Below are positions 1 to 11,040 of a stretch of 64,000 nucleotides of DNA, in pieces (the first letter of the stretch is position 1; every line of letters begins with the position of its first letter). A model generated the notes under the pieces. That model saw only the letters and a program-made list of their open reading frames with translations. It was not told where the DNA came from and did not search any database. The position numbers and the translations under genes are program-made. The DNA comes from Trichomonas tenax (lineage: Eukaryota; Parabasalia; Trichomonadida; Trichomonadidae), in the NCBI GenBank assembly GCA_023091735.1, contig JALKBU010000015.1:1-64000 (forward strand), read 5' to 3'.

Positions 1-488
1 TTGATAGATATATAGACTGTGCCACTTACACCACTGCATAGACAACTATCAATATGTACATGAAAGTACTTTCAAATCGAAAAAATATTGATCAGATAAA
101 AAGTTATGAAGGTCGCGGGACTACACCGCAGAAGGAAAAATACTGCCCGTATATCGGTATTGGAAGAAATTTTAAAATCGCTATTGTTAACACTATTCTT
201 GATGATTCTGATCATAAGTGAAGTAGTTGAGCTCATTTACTTTCGAGATTTGATATAGTAATGAATATTTAATAGAAATTGAAAAAAAACATACTAAAAA
301 AGATCGGATATTTCAAGTCTGATGATATAAACTGTTGACATGTAGATATGGTTATAATTGTTCAAAATCATTTTTTGAAGGAAAAATCACACAGTTGTCA
401 CTTTTAAGTTCTTGCCAAAAAATGACGTGACAAAGCGGCAAATGTAAAGTGTCAAAAATCGATTGTAAATGTCAAAAAATCGTTTGTA
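1..488. other. upstream intergenic region
   Basis: No coding signal is visible. The last 40 bases hold an imperfect direct repeat: TGTCAAAAATCGATTGTAA is followed by TGTCAAAAAATCGTTTGTAA, directly before the WD-repeat gene. It could be a promoter or initiator region, but that is an inference. Confidence 0.4.
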
Positions 489-3400
489 ATGATTTTTTTT
501 TCGATGTCTTTGAGAAATGTTAAATTCGAAATTAAACCGGAATTTCGAATAAACATGAACAACAGAAACATTGGAACAATAATTCCTATCAATGAATACG
601 AATTTTTCGCGACAACAACAGACGAATTGCTGAAATTTAATGAAAATGGAATTAAATCTTCATACAACCACCAATTAATCACTGCCGCCTATATCAAGGA
701 CCTCCAGATGATCGTTGGAGTCAGTTATATTGGATCAGAACTCGTTTTAATTGATCTCGCCAATCCAGGAAGGCCTTTAATTTCAGGTTTTAAGCTGAAT
801 ATGGTCGGAGTTTTCCATATTATTTATTCTCAATCATCCAAATCTATTATAATCTTCGGCAGTGGAATTAAAGTTTATCAATTAAACGTTTTAAATCAAA
901 ATTATCGAATATTAAAGAAGCCAGAAGACTTTGCATTTACTTTCAGAGCAGCTTTTGCTTCATGGTTTGAAACTTTAATTCTAAATCCACCAGTATTTGA
1001 TTTTGATCGCGAATTAATATTTTTACCCACAAATAACGGTCTTGCTGGCTTTAACTTAGATGGAAAGCAAGTGAGAATCTTCACAAAATTACCATTACTC
1101 AAAAATTCACTATATTCGTATTATTTAAGTTCTCGAAAGATCTTTACTTACGATAATGTCCATGGTTCGATGCTGTGGGATAGATACTGTAACCTTGTAT
1201 CGAGATATAGTATCAGTAGCGTTATTTCAAGTGTTCAATTTATCGATAACGAAAATATGTTCTTTTTAAATCCAAAAGGATACATGAGCGTTCTCAATCT
1301 CAAGACGCAACGTTCATTCGTTTTAAATACGATCGAATATACACCATCAAGAATATTCATGTTCAATTATTTCAAGCTTCCAACTTTAGTCATTTGTAAT
1401 GGTCCAATTTGTGAATTTTTCACGATCAGAATTCCATGGAAAGTTTGGGCGAGACATGTACTCAATACAACATCGATCGAAAGAGTTCCAGCATTAAATG
1501 CCGCTGCAAGAATTTTAATTTTTACACAAAACTCATTTGCAAAAATTTATTCACCAAAAACTGCACATATGTTAACATCTGCTACGCCTTTCCAATCCAA
1601 TCCGGTTAAAGTTGGTTTCTATGATCGAGGCCTTATTGTTTATAATTCAGGAAATCAAAGAATCATTGAGCAGCTTTTGGAAAATAATGAGAAAAGAGAT
1701 CAGATTTTTATGCTTTTGCATAATTATATTTTAACATGCTTCTCAACAGGCGCAAGTCCATGTGAACAAATCAACTCAAACAAGATAAAGTTCGACTTTC
1801 TCGTTAGAACCAAATATAAAGGAGGTTGGAGTTATTGCTTTGCAACGAAACAATGCGATCTTGTTTTTGCCGAATATTCAAATTTGAGATTAATCAGAAG
1901 ATATTTATATGGTTCTAAAAGGACTCTCGTTGATCTTAAATACGTTCCAGCAACAGAAGCTTTGCTTCTCATTTGTACAGATTCAATTTGTTTAATCGAA
2001 ACAGAGGAATGTCGAATGGTTTCTGAAATATCAATCAATCAGCCAACATTGGTTTCTATTCATCGAGATATTGCTTTTCTTGGATATCAAACTGGATGCA
2101 TTTTATGTGTTTCGTGTACGGACAACAAATTAGAATTAATGAATTCTGAAGTTCAAGCAAAGTATCACGATGCTGCAATCACAGGATTTTCTTTTGCAGA
2201 TACATTCTGGGTCAGCAGTTCACTTGATCAGACAATTAAACTTTGGAACTATGAATTCATGAATCTCGTTGTTGTCAGACTTCCTCTTCCTATTTTAATG
2301 TGTTGCATTCTTAATGGCTATAGAGATATTATTGTTGCAACAGACTCGGAAATTATGATTCTCAAAGGAAAAATGTTTTTCTACGAAATCGATGAAGAAG
2401 TCAAAGAATTGGATAATTATGATAGACTTGAAGACAATCTTGCAGAATATTGCTTAATTCCAGGTGATTTTGATGATGAAGATAATAAGACATCATTATT
2501 AACAGGAAATTACAGAGAAAATGATAACAGCAATACTCGATTTTCTTTCAGTAATCAAAACTCAAATACTGAATGGAAACCTGTTGATCCTTCATTACTT
2601 CAACAGAAAGAAAGTTCTATCAAAGTAAAAGACGATTCTGCAGGCAGCAATAGTAAGAAACGAAAGAAGAAGATTAAATATGAAAGTTTATCAAGTACAG
2701 CTTTGAATAATGAAGCCAATACAAATAAAGAGAATGAAAACAAAGGCGATGAAAAAGAAGGGAAATCAGAAATGAGTGAAAGTGATAGAGCTGCTTTACT
2801 TGCTGAAATGGGTAAAATCGAGGAAAGAAACGCTGCCGAATCATATGTTCCTGAGAAGAAAGATGAAGGAAAAGATAAAAATTCCGCTAATGAGGAAGAA
2901 GAAGAAGTTTATGAAGAGGAAGAAGTCGTTGAAATCAAACCAAAGAAACATAAGAAACCTAAAAAGCCAAAGGTTGAAAAACCACCAGAACCTGATAATT
3001 CAAATGACAATAATAACAATAATTCAATTGATGATGTTTCTGATTTCAAGCTTGAAATGGATGATAACACTTCTGAAGATGATGGCTTCAAAACAAATGT
3101 AAAAGTTCAGCCACCTTCTGGTGGAGGTGCAGGAAAAGGAACTGCACCAAGGAGAACAGCTGTTAAAGGTCCACAAGCCCCAAGCGCACGACCAAAGAGA
3201 GTTATAAATAATAACACAAATTCTGCAAAATCGAATGCCAAAGATAAAATTGAAACTGAAAATTCTGACAATGATAACTCTGATGATAATGGTGATGAAA
3301 ATGACGAAGGTAAAGTAAAGAATGGAAGTGGAGGAGTTTCAAAGAAAAAAGGAAGCAAGAAAGGCTTTGGAAGCAAATCAAAATCAAAGAAGAAAGGCAA

Positions 3401-4928
3401 AAAGAATTCCAATAATGAACTGGTTACACTTTACGATAAAAGGCCGATTAAAGTTCCAGAGGATACTGAAAATCAAAAGCAAATCAGATATCACAAATCT
3501 GTTTCATCTCTAAATCTTCACAAAGAACCTGCATTTCCTGTTAAGAATGTTAAACCACATCGTGCTTCAACTCCTCCATTAGTTATCAAACTTCATCCTT
3601 ACGAGAAAGATGCTGCAAGAGCAGTTGTCTTAGATCGTCAACAAGTCATCGAAAAGTTCATAATGGGTGATACTGATGTCATTGATATTCTCAAAGATGC
3701 AACAAAAGGTATCACTTCCACTAATGAAGGTTTAAGGAAACAATATGAAAGAAATATTGAAGACCTGCATCAAGTTATCGATAAAAATCAACAAATTTTT
3801 GAAAAACTCAAAGTTACGTCGCCAAAAGGAAAACAAAAATCCAAAGCAAAAACAACAACGAAACATTCCAACATCAAATCGAAGCTCAAAACAAAATCAC
3901 CTGAAAATAGTTCAAGACAAAACTCAATTTCATCTGAAAGTTCTTCAAGACAAGAATCGAAACCACGTGAAAATAAATCGAAGCATAAATCTAAATCACC
4001 AGAAACACTACAATCCAAATATAAAGCTCCAATGACAGCAAGAAGATATAAGAATCACTCTGAAGATGAAAAATACGAAACTAAAGGAATTTCACACAGC
4101 AGATCAGGAATTATTAAAATGCAAAACAAAGATAATGTCATCAGCAAAATCAAAGGGAGACTTCAGCAAAGCAAATATGTTTTCTTCAAACCACTCAAAC
4201 CTGAAGAGAACCATAATTATATCAGAGGAAGCAGTTCTGAAAGTAGTTCAGAGAGTGAAACATCAAGCACAAAAAGTTTCCATCATTTCCATCCTAAACC
4301 ACATCGCTTGACTAAGACCACAAATACGCAATCACGAACTGAACACAAAGAAGCTGTAAGACCAAGTCCAATCAATACACATCACAATGGTCCTACGAAG
4401 ATCGAAACATTAGGAAAAAGAAAAGGATTTCCACTTTCTTTAGTAACAGTTTTAAGAACTCCTTCAGCGAAACAAAGAGAAGTTGAATATGATACATCGT
4501 TGATTGACGAAAGGAGAGCTGCTGTTACTGCAGAGACACGTGAAGCTGCAGAAAAAATCATCAAGAATCTCAAAGTTTTCGAAAAAATTGAAGTCTCAGC
4601 AAGAGTTGTTGTTCATAAGCCTCAAAGCACAAATATTACATTATTAGATACAGGAATTGACTTATTAGAAGCTGCTGTATGTCAGCATCTTCCTGATGCA
4701 TCACCGCATCCATTAAATTCTCTTTTCATGGTTTCGCCAAGAAACAAAATGAGGATTTATAAATCAGTGAATCTCAGAAGCACAAGTTTGGCAGCAATGG
4801 ATATCAATGATGACTCTGCTCTTGAAACCAATAAATATGAACTTGTCAGAAAATCCGTTGGCAAACCATTGGCCCCAAGAATCACTGTTCCTGTTGTTAA
4901 TCCGCCAAATTTAGATTTCCAGAAATAA
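489..4928 (+). CDS. large WD40-repeat protein with long disordered charged tail
   Basis: This 1479-residue protein has two halves. Residues about 1-640 look like a beta-propeller: there are repeated hydrophobic beta-strand blocks, and one recognisable WD repeat around residue 585 ends in IKLWNYEF. Residues about 680-1320 are low complexity and rich in K, E, S, N and D, with acidic runs and lysine-rich runs, so they are probably disordered. The last 150 residues are more ordered. WD propellers are scaffolds, so a role in a large assembly (possibly cytoskeletal or ciliary) is only an inference. A second ATG at 504 (MSLRN) is also a plausible start. Most small frames inside the K/E-rich part are shadows. 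Confidence 0.85.
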   Translation: MIFFSMSLRNVKFEIKPEFRINMNNRNIGTIIPINEYEFFATTTDELLKFNENGIKSSYNHQLITAAYIKDLQMIVGVSYIGSELVLIDLANPGRPLISGFKLNMVGVFHIIYSQSSKSIIIFGSGIKVYQLNVLNQNYRILKKPEDFAFTFRAAFASWFETLILNPPVFDFDRELIFLPTNNGLAGFNLDGKQVRIFTKLPLLKNSLYSYYLSSRKIFTYDNVHGSMLWDRYCNLVSRYSISSVISSVQFIDNENMFFLNPKGYMSVLNLKTQRSFVLNTIEYTPSRIFMFNYFKLPTLVICNGPICEFFTIRIPWKVWARHVLNTTSIERVPALNAAARILIFTQNSFAKIYSPKTAHMLTSATPFQSNPVKVGFYDRGLIVYNSGNQRIIEQLLENNEKRDQIFMLLHNYILTCFSTGASPCEQINSNKIKFDFLVRTKYKGGWSYCFATKQCDLVFAEYSNLRLIRRYLYGSKRTLVDLKYVPATEALLLICTDSICLIETEECRMVSEISINQPTLVSIHRDIAFLGYQTGCILCVSCTDNKLELMNSEVQAKYHDAAITGFSFADTFWVSSSLDQTIKLWNYEFMNLVVVRLPLPILMCCILNGYRDIIVATDSEIMILKGKMFFYEIDEEVKELDNYDRLEDNLAEYCLIPGDFDDEDNKTSLLTGNYRENDNSNTRFSFSNQNSNTEWKPVDPSLLQQKESSIKVKDDSAGSNSKKRKKKIKYESLSSTALNNEANTNKENENKGDEKEGKSEMSESDRAALLAEMGKIEERNAAESYVPEKKDEGKDKNSANEEEEEVYEEEEVVEIKPKKHKKPKKPKVEKPPEPDNSNDNNNNNSIDDVSDFKLEMDDNTSEDDGFKTNVKVQPPSGGGAGKGTAPRRTAVKGPQAPSARPKRVINNNTNSAKSNAKDKIETENSDNDNSDDNGDENDEGKVKNGSGGVSKKKGSKKGFGSKSKSKKKGKKNSNNELVTLYDKRPIKVPEDTENQKQIRYHKSVSSLNLHKEPAFPVKNVKPHRASTPPLVIKLHPYEKDAARAVVLDRQQVIEKFIMGDTDVIDILKDATKGITSTNEGLRKQYERNIEDLHQVIDKNQQIFEKLKVTSPKGKQKSKAKTTTKHSNIKSKLKTKSPENSSRQNSISSESSSRQESKPRENKSKHKSKSPETLQSKYKAPMTARRYKNHSEDEKYETKGISHSRSGIIKMQNKDNVISKIKGRLQQSKYVFFKPLKPEENHNYIRGSSSESSSESETSSTKSFHHFHPKPHRLTKTTNTQSRTEHKEAVRPSPINTHHNGPTKIETLGKRKGFPLSLVTVLRTPSAKQREVEYDTSLIDERRAAVTAETREAAEKIIKNLKVFEKIEVSARVVVHKPQSTNITLLDTGIDLLEAAVCQHLPDASPHPLNSLFMVSPRNKMRIYKSVNLRSTSLAAMDINDDSALETNKYELVRKSVGKPLAPRITVPVVNPPNLDFQK

Positions 4929-5370
4929 TATATTATTTTTTGTTTGTTTGTAAATATTTTGATATTATTTATTCATAGCTATTCATTTCTCCATTGCATA
5001 ATTTGCTTTTATAACAAAATATTTTTGAATTCTTATAATATGGCATTGATTCAAATTAATTAAGATATAGATTTACAATTCAGTTTTAAATGAAATATAT
5101 CGTTACATATATGTTGATTAAATACCATAAACTCAAAATATTTTGATTAATGAAATTTAGCATTTTCTCATTTATAATTGATTTACCCATAATGTGTTTG
5201 TTATAATTTGAGCTCTTTGTGACTTAAAGATGTGTTATATAAATTCCAGATTAAAAATATTTAAACTGGACTTCGTTATTGAAAGGATACAATATAATAC
5301 CTGAAAATATCTATTTGTATAATGTTTGGTGATATATTAAAAACTAAAATTACGAAATTTAATTAAACAT
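4929..5370. other. AT-rich intergenic
   Basis: Nothing beyond AT-rich intergenic sequence between the WD-repeat gene and the hydrolase remnant. No repeat or RNA gene was seen. Confidence 0.5.
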
Positions 5371-5933
5371 TTATTTTGAAGTGATGTCTTGGATAGCCTG
5401 AACAATTTCGTCGTATTGTTGAGCAACAAAGTGTCCATAGTGTTGATATTCCTGATATTCGATATTGCATATTTCTTTAAGCTCTTTCATCAATAACTCT
5501 GTGTGCTCCTTCAAAAGGACATCATCAATGCTGTAAAGTACTTTAATTGAGACTTTAGCTTGCTTCGCCTGATCCTAATTAATTTGGTTTCCGTAGAAAG
5601 GAAGTCTCTGTAGGTTATTGATTATCGCTGGAGAAACGAATATGATGCCGGCCAATTTAGGAAAAGCTGAAAGAAATTCGCCTAATAACAACAAAGTGAA
5701 GTAACCACCCATGAATGTCCAACGATATAAAGTCTTTCGTATTTGTCGTATGATTTCAATATCTTTTCGAAGTGCTCTTTCCAGATTTGATAATCAGGAA
5801 TCGCAGAATCTGTAAATGTGGGGCTTAAAACCACTGTATCGTTATTGGTGCACTATTTTCTGACCCATGGCTGCCATACTCCTGTTCCAGAACCTGTTCT
5901 TCTATGAAGCAAAATCACAAGATTCTTCACCAT
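5371..5933 (-). pseudogene. alpha/beta hydrolase pseudogene
   Basis: The minus strand reads as a small alpha/beta hydrolase of about 185 residues once breaks are ignored. It starts MVKNLVILLHRRTGSGTGVW. After an in-frame stop near 5855 it continues through a strand ending LYIVGHS. The frame then shifts by one base and continues MGGYFTLLLLGEFLSAF, so the nucleophile elbow GHSMGG is split by a single-base loss. A second in-frame stop lies at 5575-5577. The C-terminal part ends with a histidine in a YGHF context, as expected for the catalytic His of RBBP9/YdeN-like serine hydrolases. The family assignment rests on the GHSxGG elbow and size; the break-up is directly visible. Confidence 0.65.
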
Positions 5934-6454
5934 TAGAAAAAATGAAATAAATTTGTGTGAACATTATCACCTTACGTATTTGAAATCTATCTATCGTAAA
6001 AATATTCGCTAATTAACAACAAATATTGTTCAAAATGATTTTCTAAAAAAATTAATCTTTTTTTACGACAACTTTATCAAACGGGAAAATTCATGGATTT
6101 GTGATCAATCTTTATACAAGTATCATAAATATAATTACCTAAATGGTCTATTTATAAGTGCATATGAATAAACTACAAGAAACAACAGCAATTCATTAAA
6201 TATGAAATTAGTTTGATGTGTGTTAAATTGTTAAATAATTCGCTTGTTTCTTGATGGCAATCAAAGAACCACTCATAATATGATTCACATACGCTTGCTT
6301 GCAGTTGATGTAAATCTTTACTTGAATGCTTAAATCGTTACAATTGATTTCTAAAATGCGAAAATGAAATCATTATTTTTCTTTAATATTATAATAGAAT
6401 AAATGATAAGAAATGAGACATAATTCTCAAAGTATTTAGTCGAGATTCGCTAAT
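5934..6454. other. AT-rich intergenic
   Basis: No coding signal, RNA gene or clear repeat was seen in this AT-rich stretch between two pseudogenes. Confidence 0.4.
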
Positions 6455-7569
6455 TTAGATGTTTTCTTCCCATGACTGGAAAACTGAACCATTAGAAATT
6501 GGTTCCACTTTTCTGCTGTGGCGTCTACGTGGGTGGCGACGAGAATTCTTCTTTGGCTTTTCTGCTAATGATTCCTTAACAATTTGCTCGATTAACTTCT
6601 TCATTTCTTCATCAAGGCCCTCATCATCATATATGTACTTTCCTTCTTCAAAATCGATTGTGATTGGGATAACAGGGCGAACTGGATCAACTGGGTCTTG
6701 ATCTTCTCAAGCTTCTTGATAACAACTTCGCACTGCTCTTCTGTAGCAATTCCACCAAGAGACTCCTTTGGGATCTTGCTAAGGCCGAGTGTGATTGGAG
6801 CAATGCTATAAGAGAACATGTCAACAACCTTGATGAATGCTGTCTTCTGGAGAGCGCAGTTTCCGAGTGTTTTGTGGAATGTAACCTTCTCGGACTGTGT
6901 CTTAACGATATCGGCTCCTTGCCATCTTTCCATTCATGTTTGTTGCAACGATATTGAGTCTGATGACTTTCTAGGATTGATATATGGGGAAATAGAAAGA
7001 AGCAGCAGCAACCAATGAATGAACTTCTTCACCATCGAATAATTCTGGGTCATTGTAGTTCTTAATCTCTTCATCAATATGCTTGATATCCTTCTCAGCA
7101 ATTAAGTCATTGGTACTATAGAATGGCTTCGTTGGAATTTTCAGTGCCTCATATACCATTGATGGAGTTACGCTTAATTGGCTATTGTGGTACTGAAAGA
7201 CTTGTCCATCATCAGGGAAGACTTGTACTGGATGAGGATTTCCATGGCATCCTCGAGTGTCTTTGCAAATGCAGATAGGAATGCGAGATTATTCATAAAT
7301 GAATAGATTGGCATTTGACACAAGAATATGCCAAGAAATTGGACATTTGCCAACAAATGTATTTTGCCACAAAGAACAAAAATGTTGTTGTATCTCTTTT
7401 TTATAGACATATCATAATATTGTTGAAATTGTTTTAGAATTCTTTGAACCATTTTGACAGCATCAAAAATCAATTTTGACATTCTCCTGTTGCTCAATAG
7501 TCTTATACATCTGAATGTACTAACTTTATGTAATAAACTAATCTTAATGGTGAAAATAATAAATCTCAT
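6455..7569 (-). pseudogene. degenerate protein-coding gene, family not recognised
   Basis: Four consecutive minus-strand segments have coding-like composition but lie in different frames or are separated by stops. The 5' segment is 7174-7569. The next, 6971-7159, starts MVYEALKIPTKPF. The third, 6601-6933, contains KVVDMFSYSIAPITLGLSKI. A final piece, after a frameshift near 6705, reads DPVDPVRPVIPITIDFEEGK and ends near 6455 with a basic RRHPRRRHSRK stretch. The pieces keep order and strand, so this is most likely one decayed gene of about 350 codons. I do not recognise the family. The SIAPITLGLSKIPKES part loosely recalls Hsp70-like sequence, but not enough to name it. Confidence 0.5.
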
Positions 7570-8000
7570 GAAAGCCTTTTGATGGATAATTAGTCATACA
7601 CTTCCTTCTGCATTTCATTGATGCTTCATTTTATTAATTTCAATGATTCATGATTGTTCTAAAGTTGATTTTTTGCTCATTGTTTTCTGAATTTTCTAAA
7701 TTTAAGAATATACTATTGCTAATTCAAGAATAGCAGTATAGAAACATTTGAGAAATGATGAATTGCTTTAAACACATTTTATTAGTTGAATACTTAATTA
7801 TATTTTAATATAGATAGAGAAAGTGATTATATAGATAGAAAAACTTTTTTGTTATATAATTGCAAAGTCTGAAGCATTTTTGAGAGATATGAAAAAATAT
7901 TGACTTAATAATATGCAAATGAGCAAGCAAACCAGTCGGGCATATGTTTTTGAAGTGAAAGTAATAATGTGTTTACTGTGAGTTGTCATATTTTAAATAG
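7570..8000. other. AT-rich intergenic with promoter of the ankyrin gene
   Basis: The stretch is AT-rich with no coding signal. Its 3' end carries the initiator-like motif of the downstream ankyrin gene. Confidence 0.4.
7986..7994 (+). promoter_or_regulatory. initiator-like motif of the ankyrin gene
   Basis: TCATATTTT lies 7 bases before the ATG at 8001 and fits the trichomonad initiator pattern TCAY(T/A). It supports that start codon. Confidence 0.5.
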
Positions 8001-9491
8001 ATGGAAAGCTTCACTCCACAAAGTTTTATTCGAGATTTAGAAATCCCTGAAAAATTTTTAAGATTTACCGAATTTGAGGACTTTTTGTTCCAATCTGACA
8101 CGTTAGACAACGAAGAAATCGTGAAATTTATCATTGCAAATTTTAAACCTTTCGAATTCGAATATGTCTTTAAGTCAATACTTTGTGCACCGATGATGAG
8201 ACCGAAAATGTTCGAACAATTCTACAATCTTTATCATTATCTTTCGAAAGAAGCAAATATCAAAATTGACACTGACACAGCATGTTTTGCAAACTTAAGA
8301 TTTGCTCGGTTGATGTTTTTGGACGGGGAAATATCAACAGAAGAGATAAAAATCATGGAATCAGTAGAGCCAGAAAATTATTCTTCTTTTCAAAAGATAT
8401 TTGGTAAAAATAAAACATACGACGATGGCCTGACACGATTTCAGGCAATTCACTCATACGACAAAGATACTATACAATACGCATTAAAATATGATATTCC
8501 CGACCAACTTCATGAATTCACTTTAACCGCTAATTTCGATATCAACATGTTGTTGATCGTCAACAGATATGATTATAATAAAATGGATGCAAAAATGAAT
8601 TTAATTCAATTTGCAGCCTTTTACGGAAGCATTAACTGCTTCAAATACTTATTAATGAACGGTGCTGTAGTTGACCATATGCTATTTTTATATGCAATCG
8701 TTGGAGGTAATCTTGAAATTTTAAGAATTGTACATCGAGAAATCAGTTCAAGTTTTTTTCCTCAGGACTTGAAAACGATAGAATATAAAGATAAGATGCT
8801 AATCACCGCAGGATTATTCTATAGATATAATATATTCGATTGGTTGATAAGCGAAAATATTTTTACATTTTTAGCCGCATATCACGTAAACTCGCAATTA
8901 TTGAACACCAGAATGACACTATATTACCAGAAAGAAGATCCACAATTCAATAAAGTGGCATTAGAAGGTTTAATGCCAATTCACTTGCTTTCTATCGTTG
9001 GTCAATATCCACAGCTTTTAATTGTTCTTGATGATGGAGCTGATCCAAATATGCCTGTGACAATTGATGAATCACAAGCTCAAACAACACTGATGATAGC
9101 AATGATGACAGGAAGTCCGCACATACTTCAATATTTGTTATCAATTGGTGCAGAACCGAACAAATCATTTACAGTTAAAGAAAACTGGACACCGCTTCAT
9201 TTTGCTGCTTTCTCGAACTCATACTTATGTGTAAAGACACTTGTAGAGCATGGCGCTGATCCACTAAAAGTAGCAAAATATTTGCAAGGAGAAACAGTCC
9301 TTGATAGAGCAATTGCAGCAGGAAAAACTGAGATGGCAGATATTCTGAAGTCTTATGGTGCTGTTGCTTCGAATTGCAAAGATGATAGGCCAAAGGAATG
9401 TTTAGCAATTGATATTGCTAAGAGACCAGAGATTATTGATTACTTGTTCCATCTGATGGATGACATTAAAAACAAAAACCAACAAAAATAA
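8001..9491 (+). CDS. ankyrin-repeat protein
   Basis: This protein of 496 residues has a mostly helical N-terminal domain (about 1-160) of the kind found in trichomonad ankyrin proteins. Residues about 195-250 match the DUF3447-type ankyrin block (FAAFYGSINCFKYLLMNGA, then AIVGGNLEILRIV). From about residue 330 come clearer ankyrin repeats: GLMPIHLLSIVGQYPQLLIV, TTLMIAMMTGSPHILQYLLS, WTPLHFAAFSNSYLCVKTLV and ETVLDRAIAAGKTEMADIL. Ankyrin repeats bind other proteins; the partner cannot be read from sequence. The ATG at 8001 is supported by an initiator motif just upstream. The frame is intact. Confidence 0.9.
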   Translation: MESFTPQSFIRDLEIPEKFLRFTEFEDFLFQSDTLDNEEIVKFIIANFKPFEFEYVFKSILCAPMMRPKMFEQFYNLYHYLSKEANIKIDTDTACFANLRFARLMFLDGEISTEEIKIMESVEPENYSSFQKIFGKNKTYDDGLTRFQAIHSYDKDTIQYALKYDIPDQLHEFTLTANFDINMLLIVNRYDYNKMDAKMNLIQFAAFYGSINCFKYLLMNGAVVDHMLFLYAIVGGNLEILRIVHREISSSFFPQDLKTIEYKDKMLITAGLFYRYNIFDWLISENIFTFLAAYHVNSQLLNTRMTLYYQKEDPQFNKVALEGLMPIHLLSIVGQYPQLLIVLDDGADPNMPVTIDESQAQTTLMIAMMTGSPHILQYLLSIGAEPNKSFTVKENWTPLHFAAFSNSYLCVKTLVEHGADPLKVAKYLQGETVLDRAIAAGKTEMADILKSYGAVASNCKDDRPKECLAIDIAKRPEIIDYLFHLMDDIKNKNQQK

Positions 9492-9587
9492 TATTGTTAA
9501 ATAAATGATTTATTACTATTAAATCTTGTTCTTTGTTTAATTGATTTTTCAAAAGATAGATGTCAGTTTAGATGAAAAACAATGCAA

Positions 9588-10567
9588 TTAGTGGTTGAGG
9601 TGTTCGAGAGCAATGCGTTTCTCGTTGATGCGGTCTTTCTCGATGAATTCGAGTTTCTCACGAAGCCAGTCGTTGACTTTGAAGCCGCTTGCGACGTGGA
9701 TGTGGCCTTCCTTGTCGACTGTGCATGGGAAAGAGAAGACAACACCTGGTTTGATGCCGTACTCGTTGCCTTCGGGGACTGGGATGCCCATGCTGAGGAC
9801 TTCGCCTTCTGCGCTCCGGAAGAGCCATGCCTTCATGTGCTGGATCGCGGCCTTTGTCGGGCTCGTGGCACTAGTGAAGGCGCGGTGTTCCATGATGTCC
9901 CATGCGGTGGCTGATCTTCTTGAAGAAAGTGTCGAACACTTCGTCCTTGTCGAGGTGATCGATGACTTTCTGTGTGTTGCCGTCTTTGTTTGTGAATGTT
10001 GCGTTAGTGAGGTCGGCGACTATAGTCTCTCCGTGGTTGCTTCAGACGACGATGTTATGGATGTCATTGACACTGACGTTGAGCTTAGATGCGATCTCGT
10101 AGTATAACCTGTTATGGTCGAGCATTGACAAGCTAGATAAGTTCTCTGGGCCTAAGTTCTTAGCGTGGAGCATTGCGATCTCACAGTTCGTGTTGTCTTG
10201 GTTTCCGATGACGAGGACTTTGACGGTTGTCTTAGCCCACTGTGAAAGGTACTCGCCTGTGTTCTTGAAGATGACGCTGTTCGCGCTGATGAGGTCTGCA
10301 CGGACTTGTCCTGGCTTCAATGGGACACTCGCGACGAGGAAAGCGCAGTCGATGTCTTTGAACGCTTTCTCTGGTTCTGTTGTTGCGACATATCCAGCGA
10401 GATGTGGGAATGCGCAGTCTGTTCATGGCCAGAGGGATGTCGAAAAGGTGTAGGTAGACTGGATGTTCACCGTACAACTCACCACCGGCGATCCAGTGGC
10501 TAAGGATGTATCCCATCTGACCCGTTGCACCGGTGATCAATACATGTGCTGCTTCTTGTTCACTCAT
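9588..10567 (-). pseudogene. lactate dehydrogenase (malate-dehydrogenase type) pseudogene
   Basis: The minus strand encodes a cytosolic-MDH-type enzyme in pieces. It begins MSEQEAAHVLITGATGQMGY (NAD-binding Rossmann start, GATGQMG). The frame shifts near 10415, resumes with GYVATTEPEKAF and runs through the substrate loop. An in-frame TGA at about 10042 stands where family members have a conserved Trp before SNHGE (catalytic His kept). Another frameshift near 9895 precedes the C-terminal part starting MEHRAFTSATSP. In the substrate loop (VPLKPGQVR) the position that is Arg in malate dehydrogenases is Leu, the known signature of the trichomonad lactate dehydrogenase that arose from MDH. The conserved GNPxN motif has become GNQDN. 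Codons are C/G-ending, typical of highly expressed trichomonad genes. It is clearly not functional. Confidence 0.85.
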
Positions 10568-11040
10568 TGTGAAAAAATGATGTTTGATTTGTATCTCAAT
10601 AGATGACCTAAACTTGTATCAATTTTTTTCTGAATGTTTCTTTGAGCATTAACAAATGTTATCAATAAGTTTTCAAATGAATTTCAAAAGATTTCTGTGC
10701 TATTTGTCCAATGGATATTGCAGATGTCTATGCGATATGCAGTGATATTATCAACTTTCGAAAAACGATGATTTTTCCCATTTTCCCCTCTGTCGTTTTT
10801 TCGAAATTTGTTCTCTTTCGATTACAGACCTACGAATTCAGAATGTATTCTTCAAACTCAAAATCCAGATCCAATTTTATTACCATCATACAAAAAATAT
10901 TAACTTACTTCATAAAACCATCAAAACAACCTCAAAACCTTAGAATCAAATTTCAATCATAATCGATCGAATCTGATAACCTTAAAAATCATAAAATTAT
11001 AAGGATAATTTTTGAATGTAACCGTAATTTAATATCAGTC
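10568..11040. other. AT-rich intergenic
   Basis: No supported gene is seen. The short plus-strand frame at 10711-10962 has no recognisable domain and looks like a chance frame. Confidence 0.4.

Noticed and set aside
2776..3412. Several open frames on both strands inside the WD-repeat gene, including a 101-codon minus-strand frame.
   Set aside because: They are shadows of the low-complexity K/E/S-rich coding sequence and have composition fixed by it.
9588..10567. Functional malate dehydrogenase.
   Set aside because: The frame is broken three times and the substrate loop carries Leu rather than Arg.
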